Assembly (NCBI RefSeq): GCF_001042905.1 | Contig: NZ_JYLB01000001.1 | Span: forward strand, 496,001 to 560,000 | Direction of reading: 5' to 3' | Origin: Pseudomonas lini | GTDB taxonomy: Bacteria; Pseudomonadota; Gammaproteobacteria; Pseudomonadales; Pseudomonadaceae | Length of the DNA stretch: 64,000 nt | Part shown: in pieces, positions 27,880 to 37,468 of the stretch | Position numbering within the stretch: position 1 is the stretch's first letter | Layout of the letters: each line of letters starts with the position of its first letter | Notes under the pieces: model-generated | Told to the model about the DNA's origin: nothing | Seen by the model: the letters and a program-made list of their open reading frames with translations, nothing else | Databases searched by the model: none | Program-made: the position numbers and the translations under genes

Positions 27880-29367
27880 CTATTTGCCGCGACGCCACAC
27901 CTTGAGGTAGTCCACGCTGAAGGTGGAGGGCAGGTCGGCGTCGTCGACAACACCGAACCACTTCCACATGGCCTCGCTGTCAAAGACGATCTCCATCGGG
28001 AAAAACCAGTGGGTGTTCTTTGCCTCGCGTACCAGGACGCCGTCTACGTACCAGCGCAACGTGTCGGGCTGCCAGTCAAAACCGTAGACATGGAAGTCGC
28101 TGGCCAGCCGCCAAGGGCTGATCCAGTTGCTGCCATCGCTCAAATGCTCGGTGCTGTGCGGCGTGGCCCAAACGTGGGCGTTCATGTTGTACATGCGGTC
28201 GAAGGAGGCGTTTTTGGTTTTGCCACCGATTTCGAAGATGTCGATTTCCGTGGCGTTATCGGCAAGCCCCGTCCACGCGAGCCAGAAGGCGCTGGAACCT
28301 GCCGAGTCCATCGGTTTGGCCCGGGCTTCGTAGTAACCGTAAAAACTGCGCTCGATCGTACGGACCATCGCCGAGCTATAGCCTTCATAGCCGAGTCGTA
28401 CGTACTTTTGCGGCAAGGTGTCCTTGCGAAATACGATGTTCAGATGGCCATCGCTCAAGTAGGCATTGTCCGGCTTGAACAGCGCCGGCTTACGCCCGAG
28501 CGATTCAGTGCCTTTAGCATTGTTGACGTGCCAGCGACTGGCATCAAGGGTCGCACCATCGAAGTCGTCGCAGAATCGTGGGTCCAGCCTCCATTGGCCG
28601 ACATTGCCCTGATCGGACAGCGGCAGTTGGGCGTTGATCTGTTTCGGTGTTGTGCCCAGAGGGCCGACACGGGTCCAGGTATTGGCAGCCTTGGGCATGG
28701 CGACAGACCACTTGTTCGCCAGATACTGAAACACGCGCTGCCGTTCCTCGAGCGAGGCCAGGCGGCGGTCGTACACCAGTACTTCGGCGATGTCGCCGCG
28801 CAGGTCTTCGGTGCTGCCGACTACGTTGCGCCCCACCGCGTAGGGGCCGATGGGCACGTCGTTGAGTTCCAGAAAAAACAGGGTCGGCTCATAGGCGGTG
28901 GGCTGATGCACGCTGATCGCGAAATTCGGTGCCACGTTGTCGTTATCGGCGATTTGCGGGCGCGAGCTGAACAGCCGTTGCCAGGTCTCACCGCTGCTTT
29001 GTTCAGTCAGTCTGCGTGACACGACCAACACAGTAACGGGGCCTTTTGCAGCGCGAATCGTCTTGCCGAGGAACGCCGAAGCGCCACTGAAACGCACCAC
29101 GGAATGACCATTCATGGCGTTCTCCACGCGCAGCGGCAGCGCGGTGCTTGCTGCATCGTCTACGGTAACGTCGTTGGACTTGCCGGACTTGTCGTGCCAG
29201 CGCAAGAGACGACCGTGGGCATCGAGGGTCATTTTCGAGGCGTCGGCGGCGTCGAGCCACAGCACCAAACCATCGGCAAGCGGCTGCGGGGACGCTCCAG
29301 GTGCGTGGCAAACAACCGCTGCCAGGACAATCAGCAGAACATACCTGGACATGGGCCTTTTGCTCAT
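27880..29367 (-). CDS. exported GH16 family hydrolase with N-terminal LamG-like domain
   Basis: The 495-residue protein has a signal peptide (to about residue 27), a LamG/concanavalin-like domain (about 30-220) and a GH16 beta-jelly-roll domain (about 255-495). The catalytic motif EIDIFE gives nucleophile Glu374, Asp376 and acid/base Glu379. GH16 enzymes cleave beta-1,3/1,4-glucans or galactans or remodel them. Its gene overlaps galE by four bases and lies behind the exopolysaccharide operon, so it probably trims, releases or degrades the local polymer in the periplasm or outside. The exact linkage cannot be read from sequence. Confidence 0.87.
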   Translation of the reverse strand: MSKRPMSRYVLLIVLAAVVCHAPGASPQPLADGLVLWLDAADASKMTLDAHGRLLRWHDKSGKSNDVTVDDAASTALPLRVENAMNGHSVVRFSGASAFLGKTIRAAKGPVTVLVVSRRLTEQSSGETWQRLFSSRPQIADNDNVAPNFAISVHQPTAYEPTLFFLELNDVPIGPYAVGRNVVGSTEDLRGDIAEVLVYDRRLASLEERQRVFQYLANKWSVAMPKAANTWTRVGPLGTTPKQINAQLPLSDQGNVGQWRLDPRFCDDFDGATLDASRWHVNNAKGTESLGRKPALFKPDNAYLSDGHLNIVFRKDTLPQKYVRLGYEGYSSAMVRTIERSFYGYYEARAKPMDSAGSSAFWLAWTGLADNATEIDIFEIGGKTKNASFDRMYNMNAHVWATPHSTEHLSDGSNWISPWRLASDFHVYGFDWQPDTLRWYVDGVLVREAKNTHWFFPMEIVFDSEAMWKWFGVVDDADLPSTFSVDYLKVWRRGK

Positions 29368-30428
29368 ACCCGTTGCTTTAACGCAACGGTTGCCAATAAC
29401 TCGGACTGGGCGTGGTAGCCATGCGGATTACGCAGCTGCCATCGCCAGGTGTCGATGATCATCCGCACCAGGTCGCGCTGTGCGTACCAGCCCAGATCAC
29501 GCCCGGCCTTGGTGGGATTGGCCCAGCATTCAGCGATATCGCCGGCGCGGCGCGGCGCGAATCGGAAGGGGATGCTAATGCCGGTGATGTCCTCGAAGGC
29601 ACGGATGATCTGCAGAACGCTGTAGCCAATACCGGTTCCCAGGTTCCAGACATGGACGCCATTTCTGCTCTGCAACGCTTGCAGCGCTTTGAGATGGCCA
29701 TCGGCAAGGTCGACCACATGCACGTAGTCGCGCACGCATGTTCCGTCGACGGTGGGGTAGTCGCTGCCGAACACCATCAATTCGGGCACTCGCCCCATCG
29801 CGACTTGGGTCAGGCAAGGCAACAGGTTGTTGGGCCTGCCGTTGGGGTTTTCCCCGATCTGCCCGCTCTCATGCGCGCCGATCGGGTTGAAGTAGCGCAA
29901 TACAGCGATGCTCCAGCGCGGATCCGACAGGCATAGGTCGGTGAGCAATTCTTCGATCAGGAGCTTGGTGCGACCGTATGGACTTATCGGTTTGCCGGTG
30001 CCCAGGTCTTCAATGATCGGTATCTGCCGGGGGGCGCCATACACGGTGGCCGATGAGCTGAACACCAGTTTGAAGACTTCGTGTCGGGCCATCGCATGGC
30101 AGAGATTGAGCGTGCCGACCACATTGTTGGCGTAATAATCCAGTGGCTTTCGAACGCTTTCCTCGACGGATTTGAGACCGGCAAAATGCATCACGGCGTC
30201 GATATCGTAGCGGCTGAAAATGTCGTCGAGCAGCTTGGTGTTGCGAATATCGCCTTCAATGAAATCGACCCGTGTCTGGGTCAAACGCTCCAGACGCGTG
30301 AGCGATTCGCGGCAGCTGTTACATAGATTATCGAGCACCAGTACCTGCTGGCCGGCGTTGATCAGGGCCAAGGTGGTATGGGAACCGATGTATCCGGCTC
30401 CGCCTGTAATCAGCGTGGTTTTTCCCAT
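29364..30428 (-). CDS. galE: UDP-glucose 4-epimerase
   Basis: The 354-residue short-chain dehydrogenase-type enzyme has the NAD-binding TGGAGYIGSHT at residues 7-17, SSSATVYG with the catalytic Ser/Thr, and YGRTK (Tyr-x3-Lys). It interconverts UDP-glucose and UDP-galactose and would supply the exopolysaccharide. Length is typical. It is translationally coupled to the GH16 gene. About 1.1 kb of repeats separate it from the flippase gene that ends the main polysaccharide operon. Confidence 0.95.
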   Translation of the reverse strand: MGKTTLITGGAGYIGSHTTLALINAGQQVLVLDNLCNSCRESLTRLERLTQTRVDFIEGDIRNTKLLDDIFSRYDIDAVMHFAGLKSVEESVRKPLDYYANNVVGTLNLCHAMARHEVFKLVFSSSATVYGAPRQIPIIEDLGTGKPISPYGRTKLLIEELLTDLCLSDPRWSIAVLRYFNPIGAHESGQIGENPNGRPNNLLPCLTQVAMGRVPELMVFGSDYPTVDGTCVRDYVHVVDLADGHLKALQALQSRNGVHVWNLGTGIGYSVLQIIRAFEDITGISIPFRFAPRRAGDIAECWANPTKAGRDLGWYAQRDLVRMIIDTWRWQLRNPHGYHAQSELLATVALKQRV

Positions 30429-30540
30429 GATAGGGCGCTCCGGTCACAAGAAGACTGGACAAGATGGGGAGTGCGGTCCGTGCGGTCCGTGCGGGTCGTG
30501 TGGTTCCTGGGTTCTTGCGGGATGCGGGATGCGGGAGAGG

Positions 30541-31429
30541 GTGCACATATCCGTTTTTGCGGTCATGGCCGCTGGCGGTTTCGCTTTTACAGCGAGTCAC
30601 TTTCGAAAAGCGCGAAAGTAACCAAAGCGCTTCTGCCCCTTTCGTTCGGTGCCTCGCCCAGGCTCGGCATGCCCTCGCTCCGGTCCTGCTCCGTGGGCCC
30701 GCCGCGATCGGCCATCCATGGCCGTGCGCGGCTAACCCGGCATCCATGCCGGGTTGCCCACTGCGCAGAACCTGCGCTCGGCCTCTCGAGGGGGCGGTGC
30801 GTCAACATCAAAAGCTGCAGGCGAGCTAACGCACGGCCTGTTGAGTGGTGAACAGCAGAGCGGATGTGCGTTGGTTGGGGATGTGTTCTGATTTTTTGTG
30901 TGCTGCGATGATGGCGGCACATTCAACATCACATTGACTGACCTGCCGCTATCGCGGGCAAGCCCGCTCCCACAGGATTTGTGTCGTACACAGATTTTAT
31001 ATATGCCCGCTCCTCCTGTGGGAGCTGGCTTGCCTGCGATGGCGGCCTGTCAGCCGACCAGTCTTCCCCCGAATGTACCCACTCCAAGTGTGTGCGAGCC
31101 TGCTCGCGAAGCTGTTGATCTTGCCGTTGCCGTTGCCGTTGCCGTTGCTTTGGCTTTTGATCTTGATCTGCCGCCCCTTTCCCAGAGGCCGAACGTAGGC
31201 ATTGCGCAGGGGGCACCGCGGCAAGGATGCCGCGGTAGCCGCCCCCGGCCATGGATGGCCGATGGCGGCGGGCCCCCGGAGCAATGCCGGAGTGAGGGCA
31301 TGCCGAGCCTGAGCGAGGCACCGAATGGCGGGGCAGAAGCGCTTTGGTTACTTTCGCGCTTTTCGAAAGTGACTCGCTGTAAAAGCGAAACCAATAGAAG
31401 CCGTTACCGCAGAAACGGATATGTACACC
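30541..31429. repeat. 0.9-kb composite inverted repeat element, left copy
   Basis: Two inverted arms of about 250-290 bp (about 30541-30800 and 31180-31429) flank a centre with REP palindromes. The ends read GTGCACATATCCGTTT and its counterpart AAACGGATATGTACACC. Conserved words in the arms include TTTCGCTTTTACAGCGAGTC, AAGTAACCAAAGCGCTT and CGGCCATCCATGGCCG. The whole unit, centre included, recurs in the same orientation at 60178-61078. Translated frames in it are spurious. Such repeats are widespread between genes of the P. fluorescens group. Confidence 0.85.
31121..31144 (+). repeat. TTGCCG hexanucleotide tandem repeat
   Basis: Four perfect TTGCCG units lie in the centre of the left 0.9-kb element. 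The right copy of the element has only one unit plus a TTGCCA variant at the matching place, so copy number differs between the two. Confidence 0.8.
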
Positions 31430-31456
31430 ATCAAAAATCCCATCGGCTATCAGGCC

Positions 31457-31534
31457 GCCTTCGCGGGCAAGCCTCGCTCCTACAAAGGGGCAACAATCGC
31501 CAGCCAACACAACCGCAGAAACGGATATGTACAC
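31457..31534. repeat. solitary REP half and extra end of the 0.9-kb element
   Basis: A REP half, CTTCGCGGGCAAGCCTCGCT at about 31460-31479, is followed by ACCGCAGAAACGGATATGTA (about 31512-31531), a third copy of the terminal sequence of the composite element. It looks like a leftover of a second, mostly lost copy. Confidence 0.65.
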
Positions 31535-31567
31535 CGACACCAAGCTTCGATGCGTCGATCAGAGCAT

Positions 31568-32986
31568 TCAACGAGCAGTGAACACCGATTTGAATTCTTG
31601 CGGCCATCGTGGGTGCAACGCGCTATAGGCCAGCGCATAAGTGAGCGTGCCGATTCCGATGTTGGCGGCCAGATGCCAATAGCCCCGAAAATCCAGGTAC
31701 GGAGAAACAAGCACCACGGCGGCGGCCATGATGAGCGAGGCGATCATGCTGCGATAATTGGATTCGATGAATACTCGCCAGCCATAACCTATTGCCGTGT
31801 TCAGCCCGCGGACCTGCAGGGGCGTCATGATCACCATCCGCGCCAGCAAGGCCACGGCGGCAGCCATGCCTGCGTAGAGGTGACCCAGGCTGTAAACCAG
31901 CGCCAGCGCCAGCAGGGTGGTTGCCAATTCAGCCTTGACGATCAGGTGGGTTCGATTGACCGCCACCAGGGCTGTCATGGCGTACATGGCGGTGTTGCCG
32001 ATGGCCGCCGTGCAGGCAAGTACTTGCAGCAAGGGAATGGCGTCTGCCCATTTGGCGCCGAATATCAACAGGATGATGTCCTCGGCCGTTAACGCGATAC
32101 CGACGAACAGTGGCGTGAGCAGGAACCCGCTGATGGCCGTCGAGTCGCTGATCACCTCGATCAACCGCGCAGTATCGCTTCCGCGCCGGGCGAACACCGG
32201 CAGCGCATAACTCAAGAGGCCGTTATAGATCGCCGAGCGAGGCAGATCGATGATGCGCATAGCCATATTGAACATGCCGACGGCATGGGCGCCGGCCGTA
32301 ATGCCAAGTACCACATTGACGCCGCGCTGCAGCGTCTGCGAACTCATTACGTTGATGGCAAGCGGTGCTCCGGCCGTCAACAATTCGCGCAGGAAGGGTC
32401 CGTCAATGTAGAAGGCAATCCGCCGGCGGTTTCCGAGCATCAATACGACGATGGAAACGAACTCCATGATCAGCGCTTGAGCGATCACGGCCCAGGCGCC
32501 AAATCCCCAGAACGCAATGGCGATTCCCCCCACACCGCCGGCCACTTTGCCCAATAGCGTGCGCGAGGCCAGCATTTTGAAGTTGCCGGTGCGGCGCATT
32601 TCCACGACATAGACCCGCGCCATCATGGTGAAGAGAATTTTCACCGAGGCGACCGCCGTCATCCATTGCAGCACCGAGGATTTCGTATACAGCATGGCCG
32701 CGAACGATATGACGACGATGGAGGCCAAGCTGATCAGCACCGCGAACCAGAAGGCCGTGCAAATATGTTTTTCTTCCAGACGCTCCAACCGTACCAGCGG
32801 ATCTTCGAGCATTGACGAGTAGAGGATGGCGAACATCTCGACGATCACAATGATCACCGTGCCCACACCCAGCTCTGCCGGCGACATCAGCCTGGCATAC
32901 GCAACAAAGGTAATCATCGACAGGAAAATCAGGCCGAATTTCTCGGTGAAAATCCAGATCAATTTAACCAGGCGGTGATTGGCCAT
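31568..32986 (-). CDS. polysaccharide flippase (Wzx-type, MOP superfamily)
   Basis: The 472-residue membrane protein has about 12-14 hydrophobic helices beginning with FGLIFLSMITFVAYARLMSP and the family-typical GVGTVIIVIVEMFAILYSSM. It would flip the lipid-linked repeat unit across the inner membrane. It is the last gene of the main exopolysaccharide operon, 13 bases after the glycosyltransferase 2 gene. Confidence 0.88.
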   Translation of the reverse strand: MANHRLVKLIWIFTEKFGLIFLSMITFVAYARLMSPAELGVGTVIIVIVEMFAILYSSMLEDPLVRLERLEEKHICTAFWFAVLISLASIVVISFAAMLYTKSSVLQWMTAVASVKILFTMMARVYVVEMRRTGNFKMLASRTLLGKVAGGVGGIAIAFWGFGAWAVIAQALIMEFVSIVVLMLGNRRRIAFYIDGPFLRELLTAGAPLAINVMSSQTLQRGVNVVLGITAGAHAVGMFNMAMRIIDLPRSAIYNGLLSYALPVFARRGSDTARLIEVISDSTAISGFLLTPLFVGIALTAEDIILLIFGAKWADAIPLLQVLACTAAIGNTAMYAMTALVAVNRTHLIVKAELATTLLALALVYSLGHLYAGMAAAVALLARMVIMTPLQVRGLNTAIGYGWRVFIESNYRSMIASLIMAAAVVLVSPYLDFRGYWHLAANIGIGTLTYALAYSALHPRWPQEFKSVFTAR

Positions 32987-32999
32987 GGCGGATGCCGGC

Positions 33000-33953
33000 T
33001 CAATGAGCGGTGGTTGACGCAGCTGGCTTGCGCAATGATCGGACGCACGCGTAGAGGAAGCGCAATGTCGGTTTACCGTTCCTGAAGATCAGCGTTTGCC
33101 AGGAGTACTCCAGCATTCGCCGGTACACACCGATCACCTGGGCATGCTCGCCTCTGCGGGAAAACAGTTCGAGAAAGTCGCTGTGGCTGCCCAGCGCGAA
33201 ATCGATCCGTTGCTGCTTGCTGAGCTGCGCGCCAAACTGGGCGAGGTACGCTTCGATGAACCTGATCTTGTACGGGTAGTACCTTGTCGGTTGCGCGGTC
33301 ATATTGGCGCTGTTGACCATGCGCTGCAGCAGCACCTCTGGCACCGTGTGGACCTCCCAGTGTTCGGCGATCCGGGTCCACATGAAGCGGTCTTCGGAGT
33401 AACGCAGGCTGGCATTGAAGCCACCGAGTTGCATGATCACGTCGCGTCTGGCCATCGCGGAGGACACGCCATTGAGGACGTTGGCGCGGATGAAATCGTC
33501 GAAATGCCTACCGTTTTTTTGCCGGTTTTCCAGTATTCGCTTTCCGTCGCTGTAATCGTTATGCACGTAGCAATCTACCAGCCCCACCGGCCGTCCCTGA
33601 CGAATCAGTTCGTCAAACAGTGCCACTTGTTGCTCCAGTTTTTGCGGATACCATCTGTCATCGGCATCGAGAAACGCCACAAAAGTCTCTTCACAGTGCT
33701 GCAGTCCGTGGTTGCGGGCACTGGCTTGGCCTTCGTTGGCTTGGTGCAACAGCGTCAGGCGAAACGGCGCCGCGAAGTCTTTGACCCGTTGGGGGCCATC
33801 ATCGGTGGAACCATCGTCGATGACGATGACATGATCGGGCAGTCGCGTTTGCCCGGCCACGGACGCCAGTGTTTGCTCAATGCTGTCGGCGCCGTTGTAC
33901 ATCGCGATTATGACGCACACTGAATGGGGTGAAGGGGGGGCTTGGTCTGGCAC
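33000..33953 (-). CDS. glycosyltransferase family 2
   Basis: The 317-residue protein has the GT2 (GT-A) nucleotide-sugar domain: VCVIIAMYNGADSIEQTLAS at residues 12-31, VIDDGSTDDG, and the metal-binding DADD in VAFLDADDRWYP. An acceptor-region tail of about 200 residues follows. It would add one sugar to the lipid-linked unit on the cytoplasmic face. Donor and acceptor cannot be read from the sequence. Confidence 0.9.
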   Translation of the reverse strand: MPDQAPPSPHSVCVIIAMYNGADSIEQTLASVAGQTRLPDHVIVIDDGSTDDGPQRVKDFAAPFRLTLLHQANEGQASARNHGLQHCEETFVAFLDADDRWYPQKLEQQVALFDELIRQGRPVGLVDCYVHNDYSDGKRILENRQKNGRHFDDFIRANVLNGVSSAMARRDVIMQLGGFNASLRYSEDRFMWTRIAEHWEVHTVPEVLLQRMVNSANMTAQPTRYYPYKIRFIEAYLAQFGAQLSKQQRIDFALGSHSDFLELFSRRGEHAQVIGVYRRMLEYSWQTLIFRNGKPTLRFLYACVRSLRKPAASTTAH

Positions 33954-33970
33954 GGTTATTTCTCCTCTTG

Positions 33971-35284
33971 TTACGCCTTGGCCGAGTCGCGTGGTAATGC
34001 CTTGCCAGGCGGACGTTGACGCAGGGTTGCCGGTGACAACTGGGGGTATGTCACGTGGTGATGCCGAAATGAGAGGGCCAGAATGCAGAACACCAGAAAC
34101 TCTGCGCTGCGGTAGTTGGGAACGACGTACGCCACATAGTTAGTGAGCATGAACGATCCGATGATGACCATTGCGCTGGCGTGAAACCGTGGCGACTGAT
34201 CCGCCACCACGGCCCGGTAGTGTTTGATCAGCGCTTCGATCAGCATGAGGATAAGCGCTGTCAGCTGAATGACGCCGCCGTTAAGCAAGGTTTCCATGTA
34301 GCCGCTGTGGGCATTGCCGATATAACCCCAGCGGTTGATGAATGTCTCGGCGCCCGGGCTGGACCAGAAGGCGCCGAAGCCGTAACCCTTGAGGAATTCG
34401 GCATCGATCAGCGGAGCGAGCAGGCCCCAGATCAGCGTGCGATCGGTGAGTGAGTCGTCACGCCCGATCAGCCCCAGCAGCAGCGTGTAATTGCCATAGA
34501 GAAAAAGGCAGATCAGCAAATAGATAAATGTCGTACCAAGGAATGCTGTCAGTGAGCGATTGATGTGCATGCGGATCAGAGTGAGGAAGTACCAATAACT
34601 GACTGTGCCGGCAACAATCAGCGCCAAGGCCGTGGCAGATTGGGCCAGCGCAATCGCGATCAGCGAGAATATCGAGTAGAGGATGGCCCAGGGATTGCGC
34701 TGACGAATCATCGGCAGCAGTAACAGAATGGCGATAGCGTTGATCCGGGCGCCGGCATTCTTTTCCGGGAAAATCCCCTTGAACGCACCATCGCGAATAC
34801 CGCCGTCAATGAAAGCGATGTCAGGCCTGAGAAGTCCCAATATCAAGCCGAACAACGCAGCGGCACCAATGATGCAGCCGAGCATGAAGGCGATTTTCTC
34901 GAGGCTGTAGTTGTAGGCGATGAACCCTGCAAAGAACACCACGCTGATCAACGCCACAAAACGTTTGAAACTCAACATCGGGTCGTGGGACCAACTGATC
35001 GAAACAGCCAGGCCGAGTATGAACAGCAGCAGGAAGGCATTGTTCCGGTAAAAGCTTTTGCTGATGAAGACCTTGTTGCGGATGAAGAAGAACAGCGGAA
35101 CCAGCAGGGTGATCAGGCCGCAGATCTGGTTGACCACGTTGCCTTCGAGGTCTTTTTCGGCTGCACCCAGATTCGACACATCAGCCAACCCGAAAAAAAA
35201 TCCGATGACCTGGATGTAGAACAGCACGCCGAACAACGTGAAAGCGTCGCGCAGGGTGGTGTACCTGACTTCCAGTTTGTTCAT
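33971..35284 (-). CDS. O-antigen ligase/polymerase family protein (Wzy-like)
   Basis: The 437-residue protein has about 10-12 transmembrane helices and a large periplasmic loop (roughly residues 275-345, with GYGFGAFWSSPGAETFINRW and NAHSGYMETLLNGG) that matches the Wzy_C/O-antigen-ligase pattern. It would polymerise repeat units on the periplasmic side, paired with the Wzx-type flippase and the Wzc-type length regulator in the same operon. Four-base overlap with the preceding glycosyltransferase gene. Confidence 0.87.
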   Translation of the reverse strand: MNKLEVRYTTLRDAFTLFGVLFYIQVIGFFFGLADVSNLGAAEKDLEGNVVNQICGLITLLVPLFFFIRNKVFISKSFYRNNAFLLLFILGLAVSISWSHDPMLSFKRFVALISVVFFAGFIAYNYSLEKIAFMLGCIIGAAALFGLILGLLRPDIAFIDGGIRDGAFKGIFPEKNAGARINAIAILLLLPMIRQRNPWAILYSIFSLIAIALAQSATALALIVAGTVSYWYFLTLIRMHINRSLTAFLGTTFIYLLICLFLYGNYTLLLGLIGRDDSLTDRTLIWGLLAPLIDAEFLKGYGFGAFWSSPGAETFINRWGYIGNAHSGYMETLLNGGVIQLTALILMLIEALIKHYRAVVADQSPRFHASAMVIIGSFMLTNYVAYVVPNYRSAEFLVFCILALSFRHHHVTYPQLSPATLRQRPPGKALPRDSAKA

Positions 35285-36390
35285 GACGACAGCCCTGCCA
35301 ATGCATCGAGATAGGTTTTTGCGGCGCGGGCACTGATGAAGCGTGCCGCAGCATCAATGCGCGCCTGACGGTTTGCATCACGTGGCAACGTCAGTTCCAC
35401 GGTGATCGCCTGCGCCAGTGCATCAGGGTCGTCGACCGCCACCAGCGGTGCAATCGCGCCATTGTCGAGAATCTCTTGCGGGCCATAAGGGCAGTGGGTC
35501 GATACCACCGGGGTGCCCGTGGACATGGCTTCGACCAGCGCGTTGGGGCTGCCCTCGAAACGCGACGACAACACAAAGCAATCGGCCGCTGCCACTTCCG
35601 CCAATGGATCGCTGGTATAGCCCGGCAGATCGAAGCGGTCGGCCACGCCCAAGGCGACGGCCTGTTCGAATAACTCGGTTCTGAGCGCGCCTTCGCCGAA
35701 AATGATCAATCGAACATCGGGATCGGCTAATCGGGCGAAGGCATCGATCAATACGTCAAAGCCTTTTTGCCGTGCCAGGCGACCTACGGCGACAATCACC
35801 GGGGTGGTTTTTTTCAGCAGCCAGCGGTGATTCGGACGTCCCGGCGCCTTGTCGCGAAAGTCGTTATCGAGCACCGGGTTATCGGCGATGGTGACATCCT
35901 GCGCACGGGTGATGGTGGTGTCGACCAGATCCTGGGCGACACCGCGCGAGACGCAGATCACCGGATTGGGGATGAGTCGGTACAGCAGCGGTGCCAACAG
36001 ATACGCGGTGCGCACCGCCAATGCGGGGTTGACGTGTTTGTCATGAGAAAACGCATTGCGCTCACTGACATGCAGGCGCGCCAGAGTACCGGACAGCGTG
36101 GCCGCGGCGATGGCTACCACGTTGACGTGGGTGAGGGCAGCCAGTAGCGCGTCAAAGCGGTTTTGGCGAAGAAAGCGTGCCAGCGCCGGCACCGCCCTGG
36201 AACTGCGCGCACTGTGCAGCTCGACGCGCTTGACCCTTGGGTCGATGCACGCCGAGTTCACACCTGTATCGGTGAGCATCAGTAAGGTCACGTCATTGCC
36301 TGCGTCAGTCAGCGCACCGGCGAGGCGCACCATCATTTTTTCGGCGCCGCCCCCGCCCAGGTCCTGCAGAATAATCAGCAGCCTTTTCAT
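35281..36390 (-). CDS. glycosyltransferase family 4
   Basis: The 369-residue GT-B protein begins LLIILQDLGGGGAEKMMVRL and ends with the GT4 donor-site region: VGRLARQKGFDVLIDAF, GEGALRTELFEQA, and the EX7E-type segment FVLSSRFEGSPNALVEAMS. I chose the ATG at 36388-36390, which overlaps the preceding stop as ATGA; an ATG nine bases upstream is possible. It is one of three non-initiating transferases beside the WecG-type enzyme. Confidence 0.88.
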   Translation of the reverse strand: MKRLLIILQDLGGGGAEKMMVRLAGALTDAGNDVTLLMLTDTGVNSACIDPRVKRVELHSARSSRAVPALARFLRQNRFDALLAALTHVNVVAIAAATLSGTLARLHVSERNAFSHDKHVNPALAVRTAYLLAPLLYRLIPNPVICVSRGVAQDLVDTTITRAQDVTIADNPVLDNDFRDKAPGRPNHRWLLKKTTPVIVAVGRLARQKGFDVLIDAFARLADPDVRLIIFGEGALRTELFEQAVALGVADRFDLPGYTSDPLAEVAAADCFVLSSRFEGSPNALVEAMSTGTPVVSTHCPYGPQEILDNGAIAPLVAVDDPDALAQAITVELTLPRDANRQARIDAAARFISARAAKTYLDALAGLSS

Positions 36391-37466
36391 TGATTCCATA
36401 CCTGGTAGTACGCCTGCGCGGCGTATTGGCTGGTGTACTGTCGGATGGCGTCAGCGGCCACCTGACCGCTTGGCGCAGCATGGCGTTGCGAGGTCACGCT
36501 GCGCAGCATCCCTTCGGCCAGCGCCGGTACATCATTGACCTTGACCAGATCGCCAAGGCGGCCGTTATCAAGCAGTTCCCTGGGCCCGGTTTCGCAGTCG
36601 CAGGCCAACACTGGCGTGCCCAGCGCCAGGGCTTCGATCAGCACGGTCGGCAAGCCCTCATGAAACGAACTCAGGATCAGCAGTCGAGCCTGCCTGATCA
36701 ATGGGTACGGATTGCTCAGGAAACCGGTGAAATGCACACGATTCTCGATGCCCAGGCGGCCAGCCTGTGAGGTCAGCGCGGCGAGTAACGGGCCATCGCC
36801 GATGATCACCAGATCCGGCAGCGCGGCGCTGCGCAAGGCCATGGCATAGGCGTCGAGCAGCAGGTGGAAACCCTTCGGTTCCACCAGTCGGCCCACCGCT
36901 AACCAGAACTCGGCCGGCAACCCGGTGAGCATGGGCGTCTGTGCGGCGCTGAGCAGTTGTTCGGTGACCACTGCATTGGGGCAATAACGGATGCGCTCGC
37001 GACCCCAGGGCACCCGCTCGGCGAGGGACTGGCGCAGCCCGTTGGAAACCGTCACTACCCGGCCGTTGCCACAGAGGTACAACGCATAGAGCAGACGCAG
37101 GGTGGCGGGACTGATTTTTTGTTCGCTGCAATCCAGTGCGGCATGACGGCTGTAGATGACCTTGCATGGGCTACCCAAGGTGGCAAACCAGGTGCAGAGG
37201 TTGGCTCGTTCCTTGGCGGCGATGAGGTGGGTCACCTGTTCGCGACGAATAATCCGCCGCAGCAATACGATGGACTTGATCAGACCGACGATTCCATTGC
37301 CACCGCCATTGAGCGTGGCAGCCCCTTCATCGTCCGGCGTGTCGCCGTTCATGACGAAATAACTGACACGCTGGCCATCCTCGAGAAACTGTCTGGCCAG
37401 GCGTTGCTGAACACGCTCCAGGCCACCATCGGGCTTGAAGTCCTTGAGGATGAACAGGATATGCAT
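36387..37466 (-). CDS. glycosyltransferase family 4
   Basis: The 359-residue GT-B protein starts HILFILKDFKPDGGLERVQQ. Its C-terminal half has VGRLVEPKGFHLLLDAYAMA, IGDGPLLAALTSQA and the donor-site segment LSSFHEGLPTVLIEALALG. It lacks a signal peptide. It is separated by two bases from the WecG-type gene. Sugar specificity unknown. Confidence 0.88.
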   Translation of the reverse strand: MHILFILKDFKPDGGLERVQQRLARQFLEDGQRVSYFVMNGDTPDDEGAATLNGGGNGIVGLIKSIVLLRRIIRREQVTHLIAAKERANLCTWFATLGSPCKVIYSRHAALDCSEQKISPATLRLLYALYLCGNGRVVTVSNGLRQSLAERVPWGRERIRYCPNAVVTEQLLSAAQTPMLTGLPAEFWLAVGRLVEPKGFHLLLDAYAMALRSAALPDLVIIGDGPLLAALTSQAGRLGIENRVHFTGFLSNPYPLIRQARLLILSSFHEGLPTVLIEALALGTPVLACDCETGPRELLDNGRLGDLVKVNDVPALAEGMLRSVTSQRHAAPSGQVAADAIRQYTSQYAAQAYYQVWNQ

Positions 37467-37468
37467 GG

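Noticed and set aside
31404..31534. Possible insertion sequence ends (repeated AAACGGATATGTACACC)
   Set aside because: No transposase is present; the repeated ends belong to the non-coding composite repeat.
30587..31581. Several open frames with Pro/Arg-rich translations in the repeat block
   Set aside because: The same frames occur in the second repeat copy and come from GC-rich palindromic DNA; none has a ribosome site or protein-like composition.
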